A stretch of 60,511 nucleotides of DNA from an uncultured Pseudobutyrivibrio sp. (GTDB lineage Bacteria > Bacillota > Clostridia > Lachnospirales > Lachnospiraceae): assembly GCA_946403965.1 (NCBI GenBank), contig CAMJBT010000012.1, positions 1-60,511 on the forward strand. Direction: 5' to 3'. The position numbers were made by a program, and so were the translations under genes. Below, piece after piece: positions 15,085 through 22,497 of this stretch; within the stretch, counting starts at the first letter, position 1; every line of letters starts with the position of its first letter. Below the pieces are notes generated by a model, which worked only from the letters and a program-made list of their open reading frames with translations, searched no databases and was not told the origin of the DNA.

Positions 15085-15290
15085 TCATTTTCCTCACTTT
15101 CTTCGTTTTCTAATTGAACAACATGCTTAGCAGTATCTGAAATGAAGTTAAGTAATTGGCTGTCAACCACTAACATAACTTCAATTGTTTTATTAAGTCG
15201 TTCTGTCGTCTGTTCCAATTCATAAACTCTTTCTCTAAGTTGACGAATCTCATACTTCAGATCGTGAATCTTCTTTTCTTCGTCAGTCAT
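15081..15290 (-). CDS. small coiled-coil protein
   Basis: 69 residues from the ATG behind GGGAGGAGG; the longer frame upstream belongs to the preceding gene's coding region. Nearly all coiled coil (LKYEIRQLRERVYELEQTTERLNKTI) with an acidic end (ENEESEENE). Oligomerisation module; function unknown. Confidence 0.65.
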   Translation of the reverse strand: MTDEEKKIHDLKYEIRQLRERVYELEQTTERLNKTIEVMLVVDSQLLNFISDTAKHVVQLENEESEENE

Positions 15291-15522
15291 TCTGTAACCT
15301 CCTCCCACAGAAAGGACAATACTTGATTTCCTTCTTTTCCTTAACCAGATAGTCATCACCAATCATAACGCACAGTTCAAGCTCGTTATCATCTGTAATA
15401 AATACTGTTACATCAGGGTTGTAATCATGGTCTTTCTTTTCCAAACCAAACATAGCAGGAAGCCATTTGAAGAAAATATCTTTATTCTCTTCCACATCAC
15501 AAAATTCACATTTATTATCCAT
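15283..15522 (-). CDS. small zinc-binding-like protein
   Basis: 79 residues with CEFC at the N terminus and CPFCGRR at the C terminus, a likely split zinc-binding pair. The phage ribosome site AAAGGAGG precedes it. It starts the 11-15.5 kb operon after a strong terminator. Eight bases overlap with the next gene. Confidence 0.65.
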   Translation of the reverse strand: MDNKCEFCDVEENKDIFFKWLPAMFGLEKKDHDYNPDVTVFITDDNELELCVMIGDDYLVKEKKEIKYCPFCGRRLQND

Positions 15523-15552
15523 TTTAAAATCCTCCTTTAAATTGTTGATTGT

Positions 15553-15588
15553 TAAAAAGGCACCTAAGAAGGTGGCTCTCAGGTGCCT
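15553..15588 (-). terminator. rho-independent terminator
   Basis: AGGCACCT/AGGTGCCT stem, then TTTTT on the minus strand, just after the stop of the gene at 15604. Separates the 15.6-18.7 kb operon from the 11-15.5 kb operon. Confidence 0.85.
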
Positions 15589-15603
15589 GTGCCTGAAAAT
15601 ATC

Positions 15604-16194
15604 TTATTTATGCTTCTTATCAGCGAAATCTCCGGTTACTTCTTCCTCTTCTTCTCCTTCTCCAAGCACATCGCGTTTGTACGACTGCTCAGATACGGTA
15701 AGTTCGATCTTCAGCTGATCATCGTGATTAACGAAATATAATTCGTCGCCAACCTCATAACTCTGCAGATCCAGATTACCAAAAACAGTACGAGCATCGA
15801 TTTCATCCTCACGTTCGTCTGTAAGCACTCCATCAGTGTAGAGAGTCAGACAAGTTTCCTCATAATCAGAATATCCATCATAAAATTCTGCCTTGTCGAT
15901 CTCCTCAATGCCATCAGGAGTTTCTGACGGAGCTTCATCGTCCTCGTCTTCTTCCTCTTCCTCTTCTTCATCATCTTCGTCATCTACCGGATTTACTTCT
16001 TCAGAAATATCTTCCAAAGCTTCCTCGTAGGTGTTCTTTTCGTCCTCATCATCGGACATATAGAGATCCCGGATAGCCATGATCTCCTTTTCATATTCCT
16101 TCTCGTAGACGCCCTTCATATATAAATATGTGCCGCCTACACCCAGACCAAGACCTGCTGCAAATGCTACTGCGATTTTCATTGTACTATTCAT
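15604..16194 (-). CDS. membrane-anchored acidic protein
   Basis: 196 residues. An N-terminal membrane helix (KIAVAFAAGLGLGVGGTYLYM) is followed by a very acidic region with an uninterrupted glutamate/aspartate tract near residues 72-90, then a folded beta-rich domain (YDGYSDYEETCLTLYTDGVLTDE..., DELYFVNHDDQLKIELTV). The Tyr/Glu-rich TLYTDGVLTDE domain recurs in gut-phage membrane clusters. The acidic tract may repel or mimic nucleic acid. Function unknown. Confidence 0.7.
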   Translation of the reverse strand: MNSTMKIAVAFAAGLGLGVGGTYLYMKGVYEKEYEKEIMAIRDLYMSDDEDEKNTYEEALEDISEEVNPVDDEDDEEEEEEEDEDDEAPSETPDGIEEIDKAEFYDGYSDYEETCLTLYTDGVLTDEREDEIDARTVFGNLDLQSYEVGDELYFVNHDDQLKIELTVSEQSYKRDVLGEGEEEEEVTGDFADKKHK

Positions 16195-16197
16195 TGT

Positions 16198-16311
16198 TTA
16201 TGCCTCCTTTAAGATTCTGATTGCGGTTACTGCATTACATACGATCGTATCTACGATCAGGAATGTAATAATCGGATGAGCCTTCACAAAGCTCCATACG
16301 TCATCCTTCAT
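16198..16311 (-). CDS. 37-residue predicted membrane peptide
   Basis: Starts behind GGAGGTGAGAGC. A hydrophobic stretch (HPIITFLIVDTIVCNAVTAI) sits between short charged ends, so probably a single membrane helix. Its last codons carry the ribosome site (AAAGGAGG) of the next gene. Confidence 0.6.
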   Translation of the reverse strand: MKDDVWSFVKAHPIITFLIVDTIVCNAVTAIRILKEA

Positions 16312-16323
16312 GCTCTCACCTCC

Positions 16324-16494
16324 TTATTTAAATTTGCTGCTCAGCTCGAAGTTGATGCTATAGTCATCAGTTTCTTCTGTACGCTTTTCTTCAGCATTCC
16401 ACCTGGATTTCTGGCTGATAGTCAGGTATTTGATACCTTCTTCTCTCATCAGCTCGATCAGTTTCTCCAGCAGTCTCTTCATTGCGTTACTCAT
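16324..16494 (-). CDS. 56-residue hypothetical protein
   Basis: ATG behind GGAGG. N-terminal helix (AMKRLLEKLIELMREEGIKYLTI) then a polar C-terminal half. No family recognised. It overlaps the cold-shock gene stop by 8 bases. Confidence 0.6.
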   Translation of the reverse strand: MSNAMKRLLEKLIELMREEGIKYLTISQKSRWNAEEKRTEETDDYSINFELSSKFK

Positions 16495-16822
16495 TGTCGT
16501 TTCCTCCTTTATAAAATTTGTCTTTTTTCTTTACGTATTCAAGTCTCTTGTTTGCAATACTCATATCGTAACCGTTTGAGACAAGAATATCAATGAACTG
16601 TTGTTCAACATCCTTTTCAACTACAGCCGGCTCTACGTCAACCGCAATTTCGCCTTTCTCATTATGACCAATCTCGAACGATACCATCTGAAGAGGATAT
16701 AACTTCTTGAATTTCTCCTCAGATGATATGCCGGACCAGTGGACGAAATAGTTTTTACCTGTCTCGTCCACAACAAATCCGTATCCGAGGTCCTCTTTGA
16801 ACCACTTACAGATTCCCAGCAT
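16487..16822 (-). CDS. cold-shock-domain protein
   Basis: 111 residues. LGICKWFKEDLGYGFVVDETGKNYFVHWS contains both RNA-binding motifs of the cold-shock OB fold: GYGFV (RNP1-like, about 13-17) and YFVHWS (RNP2-like, 25-30). A helical C-terminal extension (about 70-111) is unusual. It should bind single-stranded RNA or DNA and may act as an RNA chaperone or antiterminator, which is relevant in a genome so dense in hairpins. Confidence 0.8.
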   Translation of the reverse strand: MLGICKWFKEDLGYGFVVDETGKNYFVHWSGISSEEKFKKLYPLQMVSFEIGHNEKGEIAVDVEPAVVEKDVEQQFIDILVSNGYDMSIANKRLEYVKKKDKFYKGGNDNE

Positions 16823-16835
16823 ACCTTATTCCTCC

Positions 16836-17843
16836 TTAAACTACACTTAAGTACTTACCACCAACTCTTACTCTGTGAGTTGCGTTTACCAGATTTACCA
16901 TACCCGGAATATTCGGATTGATGCGAACCCAGACTTTGTCCTTTACTCCGCCCATTTCCTTTTCATATAGCTCTTCTTCTCCAGGTCTAGGACCAAACCA
17001 GGTTTCCGCACGCAGGTTGATAGCACGTTCGTCCGTGTTCTCACGATTCTGAGGATCTCTCAGGAACCATCCGAGCATTCTGATCTCTTTCTGCAGCAAA
17101 CCGTGCTCTTCCAGTTTCTTAACCAGCTCAGCACCATAGATGTACTTCAGAATATCATAGTAGTAGATCGGTACACCAGCATGATACTGAACATTCAACA
17201 TATCTTCGTAGTCATGCAACTCGCTCAGCAAGATAATCGCATTACCGCCGGCATGTTCATACAGATGACCTCTGTCTACCGTCATTGCATACGGTGTATT
17301 CGGCCACAGATCATCTGTCTCAGATCCTCTGTAGATCTTCTTCTTTTCGCCGGTAGCCTCGTCTTCAACTTCTTCGGCCTCTTCTCCATACAGAGCATAT
17401 CTTCTGCCTTCTTCTCCGTACTTCTTCTCAACATTGTCGAGAACCTTATCGAGAGTCCTAGCAGTAAACTCTGCAAACGCCGCAGCTGCTGCCGCATTAG
17501 ATTTCTGCTTGTTATAACCGCAAGTGTTTGACACAACACCACCGATCATAAGAGTTCCAGGGCCTGCAAAAGTTTTTACAAATGCCTTACCTGTATTGAA
17601 GTACACTCCACGAATATCTTTCTTTTTGTCTTTCAGAGTGTAGTCCTCATCAATCAGATAAGACTCAATCTCCTCAAGTGCTTCGTTGTGCTCCTCCATG
17701 ATACCGGGAACATACTTAGCTGCTCTTACAGCGCCCCAGACGCCACCTGCTACCATACAGATCGTGCCGCCATACGCAGCAATATCCGGACCACACTGCT
17801 GTAACTTCATTCCCATCTTAGTTATTATTGCCGGTGTATTCAT
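16836..17843 (-). CDS. DUF6353-like membrane-associated protein
   Basis: 335 residues. An N-terminal hydrophobic segment (IAAYGGTICMVAGGVWGAVRA) and a second one near 95-115 (GPGTLMIGGVVSNTCGYNKQ) are followed by an alanine-rich helix and a large soluble domain ending in beta strands (VWVRINPNIPGMVNLV). The layout matches the DUF6353 group seen in Clostridia phage membrane clusters. A second probable member lies at 23017-23853. No enzymatic motif. Confidence 0.65.
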   Translation of the reverse strand: MNTPAIITKMGMKLQQCGPDIAAYGGTICMVAGGVWGAVRAAKYVPGIMEEHNEALEEIESYLIDEDYTLKDKKKDIRGVYFNTGKAFVKTFAGPGTLMIGGVVSNTCGYNKQKSNAAAAAAFAEFTARTLDKVLDNVEKKYGEEGRRYALYGEEAEEVEDEATGEKKKIYRGSETDDLWPNTPYAMTVDRGHLYEHAGGNAIILLSELHDYEDMLNVQYHAGVPIYYYDILKYIYGAELVKKLEEHGLLQKEIRMLGWFLRDPQNRENTDERAINLRAETWFGPRPGEEELYEKEMGGVKDKVWVRINPNIPGMVNLVNATHRVRVGGKYLSVV

Positions 17844-18044
17844 TTATTTGTCTCCTTTCTTTTTGTAATACTTAACCGAACACACGTCCCATACACCAGG
17901 TGCGATGTAGGTGAATATCATTTCTTTACCATTTGTAGTTGTGACCAAGAGGGACCGATCAGAGTCCCTCATAGTCTTGAACTTCTCTACACTAACATTA
18001 GGCAATGCGATATTCAATTGTTGCAAAATATCATTTGCCGTCAT
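17844..18044 (-). CDS. 66-residue hypothetical protein
   Basis: Start at MTANDIL, behind CGGAGG; the upstream reading frame overlaps the neighbouring gene in another frame. Helical start, then a beta sheet (SLLVTTTNGKEMIFTYIAPGVWDVCSV) reminiscent of a small binding fold. Operon member; function unknown. Confidence 0.6.
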   Translation of the reverse strand: MTANDILQQLNIALPNVSVEKFKTMRDSDRSLLVTTTNGKEMIFTYIAPGVWDVCSVKYYKKKGDK

Positions 18045-18429
18045 CGGTTTCCTCCGAAGCTTTTCGCTCTGCAAATTCTGCCTGCTCCTGCTCGAGTTCA
18101 GTTTTATTCTCCAGATTCCGATATACAGGCTTTTTTGACTTCTTTTCCTTCGGCTTTGCATCGTGGATACGGATCTTCGAGTTCTCACCTTTCAGAATAG
18201 CTGTAGCGATCTCACGCATACAATCCGGGCAAATATCCTTTCCATAAGCCTCATGTACGATCTGCTTTTTCTTGTAATCGTAATATGCAAGCTTCACATA
18301 GTTGATCGGATACTCCTTAACAACCTCTGTTCCGTCTTCAAGAGTCTCAACTACCTGCTCCTTGTAGACATTGTCCGACTCGAAAATCTTAGCGCATTTC
18401 GGGCACTTGAACATCATTACAACACTCAT
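18031..18429 (-). CDS. zinc-ribbon protein with charged tail
   Basis: 132 residues. CPKC near residue 9 and CPDC near residue 68 form a separated zinc-binding pair; the C-terminal third is highly charged (AKPKEKKSKKP, then an acidic/basic helix). Possibly nucleic-acid binding. It overlaps the next gene by 14 bp. Confidence 0.65.
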   Translation of the reverse strand: MSVVMMFKCPKCAKIFESDNVYKEQVVETLEDGTEVVKEYPINYVKLAYYDYKKKQIVHEAYGKDICPDCMREIATAILKGENSKIRIHDAKPKEKKSKKPVYRNLENKTELEQEQAEFAERKASEETDDGK

Positions 18430-18446
18430 TCTTATTTCCTCCTTAG

Positions 18447-18656
18447 TTATGCGGCTCTATGGCCATTTCTCTTGTTCTTCTTGTTTGCAAATTCTCCAGA
18501 CTGTCTTGTCTGCTGAAGATACTCGTACCAATGCTGGCTAAAAAAGCTCGGGACAGCTTTGTCATTGTTGCGTCCCTTCTGGTTAACACGGTTGTACCCG
18601 GCTAACTCCATTCTGTGATGTGCTACACTTCTTCTGAGTGATCTCATTACCGTCAT
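18447..18656 (-). CDS. 69-residue basic protein
   Basis: Ribosome site GAAAGGAGG. Very basic (RSLRRSV, KGRN, NKKNKRNGHR) with an aromatic centre (FFSQHWYEYLQQT), typical of a small nucleic-acid-binding protein. First gene of the 15.6-18.7 kb operon after a GAAA-tetraloop terminator. Confidence 0.6.
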   Translation of the reverse strand: MTVMRSLRRSVAHHRMELAGYNRVNQKGRNNDKAVPSFFSQHWYEYLQQTRQSGEFANKKNKRNGHRAA

Positions 18657-18682
18657 GGCAATTTCCTCCTTTCTTTAGATTG

Positions 18683-18718
18683 TAAAAAGTTTAGAGACCA
18701 GATTTCTCTGATCTCTAA
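18683..18718 (-). terminator. terminator with conserved GAAA-tetraloop core (copy 1)
   Basis: TTAGAG-ATCAGA-GAAA-TCTGGT-CTCTAA then ACTTTTTAC. The 16-nt core is shared with three other terminators in this island while the outer stem varies. Confidence 0.8.
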
Positions 18719-18721
18719 ATA

Positions 18722-18883
18722 TCATTTTTGTTTCCTGATTCCCCAGGTTTTGAAGTTTGTCTTCCAGCCTCTGTCAAGCCAGAATTTGATGATTTCGGCA
18801 ATCTCTTCAGCAGAGTAGTTTCCTTTCATTACTAACTCTCTGCCGTCAGGATGCTTGAATCTCAATTTGACTCTAGGTTTCAT
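18722..18883 (-). CDS. 53-residue basic protein
   Basis: ATG behind GGAGG. Beta hairpin (RVKLRFKHPDGRELVM) then a helix (AEEIAEIIKFWLDRGWKTNFKTW), lysine/arginine rich; a likely small nucleic-acid-binding fold. Flanked by its own weak promoter-like element and a GAAA-type terminator. Confidence 0.65.
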   Translation of the reverse strand: MKPRVKLRFKHPDGRELVMKGNYSAEEIAEIIKFWLDRGWKTNFKTWGIRKQK

Positions 18884-18902
18884 GCTGTATACCTCCTTCC
18901 TA

Positions 18903-18918
18903 CTATAGGAAGTGAAAT
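18903..18918 (-). promoter_or_regulatory. degenerate phage promoter-like element
   Basis: ATTTCACTTCCTATAG; T-run shortened, second box TATAG. About 20 bp before the ATG of the 53-residue gene. Confidence 0.4.
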
Positions 18919-18919
18919 A

Positions 18920-19045
18920 TCAATTCCAGCCTGCCTTACTTGCCTCGTATTCATCAGCGAGTTTACTCTGTGTTGCATCACTGAGACTCAAATATAAATC
19001 CCAACTGATCTTATGAACAACTCGCAACCATGTGTCAAAGCGCAT
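18920..19045 (-). CDS. 41-residue hypothetical protein
   Basis: ATG behind GGAGG. Helical, amphipathic (DTWLRVVHKISWDLYLSLSDATQSKLADEYEA). It closes the operon 19.0-21.2 kb. Function unknown. Confidence 0.55.
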   Translation of the reverse strand: MRFDTWLRVVHKISWDLYLSLSDATQSKLADEYEASKAGWN

Positions 19046-19054
19046 AATGCCTCC

Positions 19055-19765
19055 TTAATCTGTCTTGATGGGTCCAGGATCAGGCGTACAGATCAAAAAT
19101 CCATCTCTCAGCTGTCTTACAGTTGCACCTCTGAGTTCGCCTTTATACCATCCAATACGCTCATCCGTAATATTTGCAGTAATGCCTACAAGATCGTACA
19201 GATCCGCTACGGATGCTACACCATAATCAACAGAGATATCAATCAAGTCTTTCAACTTTCTCTCGACATCTGCCTTTCTGATCTCATCGCCGTTCTCATC
19301 GTAGCGATCGATGAAAATATCTTCCCAATCGCTACCTCTCCTGCGACTATTCTTTTCGCGGTCTCTTTCGCGTCTGTCTCTGTCCCGGTCTCTATCTCTA
19401 TCGCTAGACCTACGATAATAAGAAGAATAACTTGATCCGCTATTCCTTCTACGCCTGCTATAGTCATCGCGATAGATAATCATGTCCGCAGAGTTCCTGA
19501 TAATATCAGACGCTACATCCTTTGCAGTCGGGACAAGGACATCGTTAAATATCCAATCCCAGATCTTGCTGAATGTGGATTTTACTTCAGATTTCTCCTG
19601 CTTCTTAGCAACTCCTGATCCGAATCCACTACTCTTTACTCTAGGAACATGCTTGGCCGGAGACGGTTGCATGCTCTTAGAGCTGTTTGACGGCAACTGA
19701 GCGTACGGGTTATGTCTTACCGCAAACTCGTCTTCGTCGTCAACAATGTTCTTTTCATCTGCCAT
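19055..19765 (-). CDS. RD/RS-repeat protein with folded C-terminal domain
   Basis: 236 residues. Disordered N terminus, an amphipathic stretch (FSKIWDWIFNDVLVPTAKDVASDII, 65-90), then residues 103-144 rich in serine and alternating Arg-Asp (RDRDRDRDRRERDRE), resembling eukaryotic RS/RD domains, then a compact domain (residues 155-230, LKDLIDISVDYGVASVADLYDLVG). Such repeats favour RNA binding or condensation; that function is inferred. The C-terminal domain appears in other gut-phage proteins of the same clusters but is uncharacterised. Confidence 0.65.
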   Translation of the reverse strand: MADEKNIVDDEDEFAVRHNPYAQLPSNSSKSMQPSPAKHVPRVKSSGFGSGVAKKQEKSEVKSTFSKIWDWIFNDVLVPTAKDVASDIIRNSADMIIYRDDYSRRRRNSGSSYSSYYRRSSDRDRDRDRDRRERDREKNSRRRGSDWEDIFIDRYDENGDEIRKADVERKLKDLIDISVDYGVASVADLYDLVGITANITDERIGWYKGELRGATVRQLRDGFLICTPDPGPIKTD

Positions 19766-19769
19766 GTTA

Positions 19770-20546
19770 TTATACCTCCAATAATTTGATCTTTTCTACA
19801 GCATCAACCCAAATATAAGCCAATACTGCTGCCGGCAAAGCAGAATATCCAACTGCATCGATGATTACATCAGACTTTGACATAGACTTCTTGAAGAGTT
19901 CAGCTGTCTTCTGGTTCTTCCAGGCAGAGTCGTTCAAATATCCATTGATCACACTCTCACGCTCCTTGAGAGCATTCTGGTAATCCCAGTACGTCTCGGA
20001 TTCCTTCTCCATGATAGCAAGCTGCTCAGGAGTTCTGCTTGATACAACCTTCTGATTGATCGTGTCATCAAGAAGCTCTCTACGAGAACGCATCATGTCA
20101 TATTTAGACTGTGCTTCTCGTACAGCAGTCTCCAAAGCAACCTTCTGTCCACTATTCTGGACATTGATCGCTACCGCAGAGTCACCAGTTCCTACTGCAA
20201 CCTGAGTGCTGTCAGGCGTGAACTCCTTAAGAGCTTTCTTTGCTGCCTCGAATGCCTTCTTAGCACTTTCTTCGTTGCTCTTAGCAGTTGCATAACCCAC
20301 AGCTACCTTTTCCTGGTCACGTACGGCTTTATCTGCCTTACGAACCTTATTAGCTGCTGTTCGTGCATCTTCGTAGATCGACAGCAGATCGATACACCTT
20401 TCGTCATAACTATCAGGCACCATATCCTCTGCCAACTTACGAAGTTCGTCTCCGTCCACCATTACTTTGCCACCTTTCTTGATGACAAAATATCCAGTAA
20501 TACCGGTTGCTGCGATAAGTCCTGCTGTTAAAAGTTTATTCTTCAT
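19770..20546 (-). CDS. membrane-anchored coiled-coil protein
   Basis: 258 residues from MKNKLL behind GAGGAGG; overlaps the previous gene's end by 11 bases. N-terminal membrane helix (LLTAGLIAATGITGYFVI), a long helical/coiled-coil body (RTAANKVRKADKAVRDQE...AKKAFEAAKKALKEF), and a C-terminal hydrophobic segment (SALPAAVLAYIWV). The middle repeats alanine/lysine heptads. Probably a membrane-tethered scaffold; function unknown. Confidence 0.65.
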   Translation of the reverse strand: MKNKLLTAGLIAATGITGYFVIKKGGKVMVDGDELRKLAEDMVPDSYDERCIDLLSIYEDARTAANKVRKADKAVRDQEKVAVGYATAKSNEESAKKAFEAAKKALKEFTPDSTQVAVGTGDSAVAINVQNSGQKVALETAVREAQSKYDMMRSRRELLDDTINQKVVSSRTPEQLAIMEKESETYWDYQNALKERESVINGYLNDSAWKNQKTAELFKKSMSKSDVIIDAVGYSALPAAVLAYIWVDAVEKIKLLEV

Positions 20547-20910
20547 CTTCTTCGTCCTCCTCTTCGAACTCTTCTTCGGCGACTGCATTCTTAACAGCTT
20601 CCTTAGCTGCTTTGATCTTTGCCATATTCTTCTTAAATTCTTTGATGAATATAGCCGCGCTTGTTACATCCTCTACAGTTTCCTCAACATCTTCGGCTGC
20701 TGCCATCATTGCTTCATTTGCAACCCAATGTGCAATACCGAATATTGCTATGGGCTTGAGAAGAGCTTTAGGACCTTTCATAGGAATATCAAGGTTCTTC
20801 AAAGCAATTCCTACGAATGCTGATGCTCCAGCTCCGGCTAATGTACCTGCGATGATTGCCGGTGCACTAAACTCCTGTTCCTGTAACTTCTTGATCTTTT
20901 TTCCTGCCAT
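20536..20910 (-). CDS. membrane protein with acidic tail
   Basis: 124 residues. Hydrophobic segments near 17-37 (APAIIAGTLAGAGASAFVGIAL) and 50-66 (PIAIFGIAHWVANEAMMAA), a helix, then an extremely acidic end (EEEFEEEDEEDEE). The acidic tail codons overlap and supply the ribosome site of the next gene. Confidence 0.65.
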   Translation of the reverse strand: MAGKKIKKLQEQEFSAPAIIAGTLAGAGASAFVGIALKNLDIPMKGPKALLKPIAIFGIAHWVANEAMMAAAEDVEETVEDVTSAAIFIKEFKKNMAKIKAAKEAVKNAVAEEEFEEEDEEDEE

Positions 20911-20912
20911 TT

Positions 20913-21158
20913 TTATTTACCTCCTAAAATATAAATTGTACCATTATTGATTATTGTTGGACTGCTTGAAACCGCGTGCACACTCCCCGTGCCTGTTAAA
21001 GTAGCAACTTCCGCAACGAAGATTGCAATTTGAAATGCGCTTGAGATAAGCGACAAGTAGTCTATACTTTTCTCCGTCACATCTTCTTTTAACTTCTCCG
21101 TCGCATCTTTCACAAAATCCTCTGCAACTTCTTTTCTTCGTCTTCTTAGCCATCTCAT
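20913..21158 (-). CDS. 81-residue protein with basic N terminus and hydrophobic centre
   Basis: MRWLRRRRK start behind TAGGAGG, a helical segment, then LISSAFQIAIFVAEVATLTG (membrane helix) and a beta-like end. A cysteine-rich frame that covers the same DNA has no ribosome site and was rejected. Function unknown. Confidence 0.6.
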   Translation of the reverse strand: MRWLRRRRKEVAEDFVKDATEKLKEDVTEKSIDYLSLISSAFQIAIFVAEVATLTGTGSVHAVSSSPTIINNGTIYILGGK

Positions 21159-21189
21159 AATGACCTCCTATTAATTGTTAATTGTGAAA

Positions 21190-21220
21190 AGCTTAGGAGA
21201 CCAGAATATCTCTGATCTCC
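21190..21220 (-). terminator. terminator with conserved tetraloop core (copy 2)
   Basis: GGAG-ATCAGA-GATA-TTCTGGT-CTCC then TAAGCTTTTCAC. The loop is GATA-like here. Confidence 0.75.
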
Positions 21221-21227
21221 CATATGC

Positions 21228-21401
21228 TTAGACTACTGTGATGTAGTCTGTCTTTCTTGTTTCCGGAGTTTTAACATCAATTTCTCCGCCTGCATAGTTT
21301 GTCTTAGTCAATTCGCTGATGCCATATCCTGCTAATGCAAGACCGACAATCGTGCAAATGAAACCTAAGATTTTCATCTTTTTAGACTTTTTCCGTTTCA
21401 T
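21228..21401 (-). CDS. 57-residue membrane protein
   Basis: ATG behind GAAAGGAGG. Basic N terminus (KRKKSKKMK) then a membrane helix (ILGFICTIVGLALAGYGI) and a polar tail. Positive-inside rule puts the N terminus in the cytoplasm. Own promoter-like element and terminator. Confidence 0.65.
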   Translation of the reverse strand: MKRKKSKKMKILGFICTIVGLALAGYGISELTKTNYAGGEIDVKTPETRKTDYITVV

Positions 21402-21417
21402 GCCTTTTACCTCCTTT

Positions 21418-21435
21418 CATTATAAGACATGAAAT
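21418..21435 (-). promoter_or_regulatory. phage promoter-like element with the ribosome site directly attached
   Basis: ATTTCATGTCTTATAATG followed immediately by AAAGGAGG. If TATAAT is the -10, the transcript would start inside or next to the ribosome site. Confidence 0.55.
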
Positions 21436-21436
21436 A

Positions 21437-21904
21437 TCACAGTTCATTGATACTCTTGATCGCCGCCAGTGTCTCAGGTGACATGTTCAGAATATCATAA
21501 ATTGCATCCGGGTCTGCTCCTGTCTTAGCTGCTGCCACACATGCCTGCATATCTTTCAGCAAACATGTGGCCTCTTCAGCGTTTGAAGTGAGCTCCAATT
21601 TCTTCTCACCAAGGGCACACATTCCCTTGATGATCATCTTTACTACATCTTTATCCGGGCATATACACTGAATATCAAGATTACCAACAAACTTGCTTGC
21701 CTCTATGCCTGCTGCAAAACCAATCTTATGACCTTTCTTGTAGCCAATCTTCTTGCCAATAGCACTACCAAGTGCTGCTGCTACAATAGCCGTTCCGATC
21801 AATGCTACTTCCGGGTTCTCCTTAACGAACTCTTTGATCTTGCCTTTTTTAACAACTTTCATTTCTTCCTCAACTTCCTTTCTGAACTCTTCTGAGTAAC
21901 TCAT
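21437..21904 (-). CDS. membrane-associated helical protein
   Basis: 155 residues from MSYSEEF behind AGGAGG. A helical, charged N terminus, a hydrophobic glycine-rich segment (ALIGTAIVAAALGSAIGKKIGY, about 35-55), then a helical domain with several cysteines. Similar in plan to the other island proteins. Function unknown. Confidence 0.6.
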   Translation of the reverse strand: MSYSEEFRKEVEEEMKVVKKGKIKEFVKENPEVALIGTAIVAAALGSAIGKKIGYKKGHKIGFAAGIEASKFVGNLDIQCICPDKDVVKMIIKGMCALGEKKLELTSNAEEATCLLKDMQACVAAAKTGADPDAIYDILNMSPETLAAIKSINEL

Positions 21905-21930
21905 CTTTCTTTCCTCCTGTTTTATAGTTT

Positions 21931-21965
21931 GCAAAAACCTTGGGAACCAGATTTCTCTGATTCCC
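21931..21965 (-). terminator. terminator with conserved GAAA-tetraloop core (copy 3)
   Basis: GGGA-ATCAGA-GAAA-TCTGGT-TCCC followed by AAGGTTTTTGC. Confidence 0.8.
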
Positions 21966-21983
21966 ATAGTTTCCTAAATTCTT

Positions 21984-22385
21984 TTAGATCTCTTCGATCT
22001 CGGCTACATCATCTTCCAGCTCTTCGATCTCGTCCGGCTCTTCTGTTGCCTGATTGTCTGTCAGATAGACATTAACCTCTGTCGGTTTCTGGCTGTAAGC
22101 CTGAATGTCCGTTGCTGCCTGATCTGCTGCTCCCTCATTATACTTGGACTTGCCATGTAAAGCAATCGCTCCTGCGATGCCTGCAATCGCTGTCCCAGCA
22201 ATAATAAGTTTCTGCTTCAGTGTCAGCTTCTTCTTTTCTTCTACTACAACCTCTTCCTTCTTCGGTTCCTGCTTAACCGCAGGTGCCTTCTTCTTGACTA
22301 CCGGCTTCTTCGTTTCCGCTGTCTTAGCGGTCGCTGCCTTCGTTGTCGTTGTTGCTGCTTTCTTTGTTACTTTTGCTGCTGCCAT
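21984..22385 (-). CDS. membrane protein with histone-H1-like basic tail
   Basis: 133 residues. Residues 1-45 are Lys/Ala/Thr/Pro rich (KKAATTTTKAATAKTAETKK, KKKAPAV), as in histone H1 or AlgP-type DNA-binding tails. A charged linker leads to a membrane helix at 59-77 (KLIIAGTAIAGIAGAIAL), and a C-terminal acidic region follows (PDEIEELEDDVAEIEE). This could tether DNA to the membrane; that is inference from composition and topology. Confidence 0.65.
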   Translation of the reverse strand: MAAAKVTKKAATTTTKAATAKTAETKKPVVKKKAPAVKQEPKKEEVVVEEKKKLTLKQKLIIAGTAIAGIAGAIALHGKSKYNEGAADQAATDIQAYSQKPTEVNVYLTDNQATEEPDEIEELEDDVAEIEEI

Positions 22386-22440
22386 TTTTCTTTCCTCCTT
22401 TAGGATATAAATTGTTTATGAGATAGCACTATTACTACCC

Positions 22441-22461
22441 CTATTATATCGCGTGAAAAAA
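22441..22461 (-). promoter_or_regulatory. phage promoter-like element (near consensus)
   Basis: TTTTTTCAC-GCGA-TATAATAG. The T-run is also the U-run of the preceding terminator. A hairpin leader (GGTAG/CTATC) and TAAACAATTTATA follow before the ribosome site of the basic-tail gene. Confidence 0.8.
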
Positions 22462-22489
22462 CTGAGGTACCAGATTTCTCTGATACCTC
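22461..22489 (-). terminator. terminator with conserved GAAA-tetraloop core (copy 4)
   Basis: GAGGT-ATCAGA-GAAA-TCTGGT-ACCTC, then AGTTTTTTCAC. Confidence 0.85.
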
Positions 22490-22497
22490 GTAACGCT

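Noticed and set aside
20944..21153. Cysteine-rich 69-residue frame
   Set aside because: It overlaps the 81-residue gene that has TAGGAGG at its start; composition looks like a frame-shifted copy of a basic protein.
18683..22489. CRISPR-like array suggested by repeated hairpins
   Set aside because: Copies are hundreds to thousands of bases apart, have variable outer stems and lie at transcript ends; no spacer pattern or cas genes.
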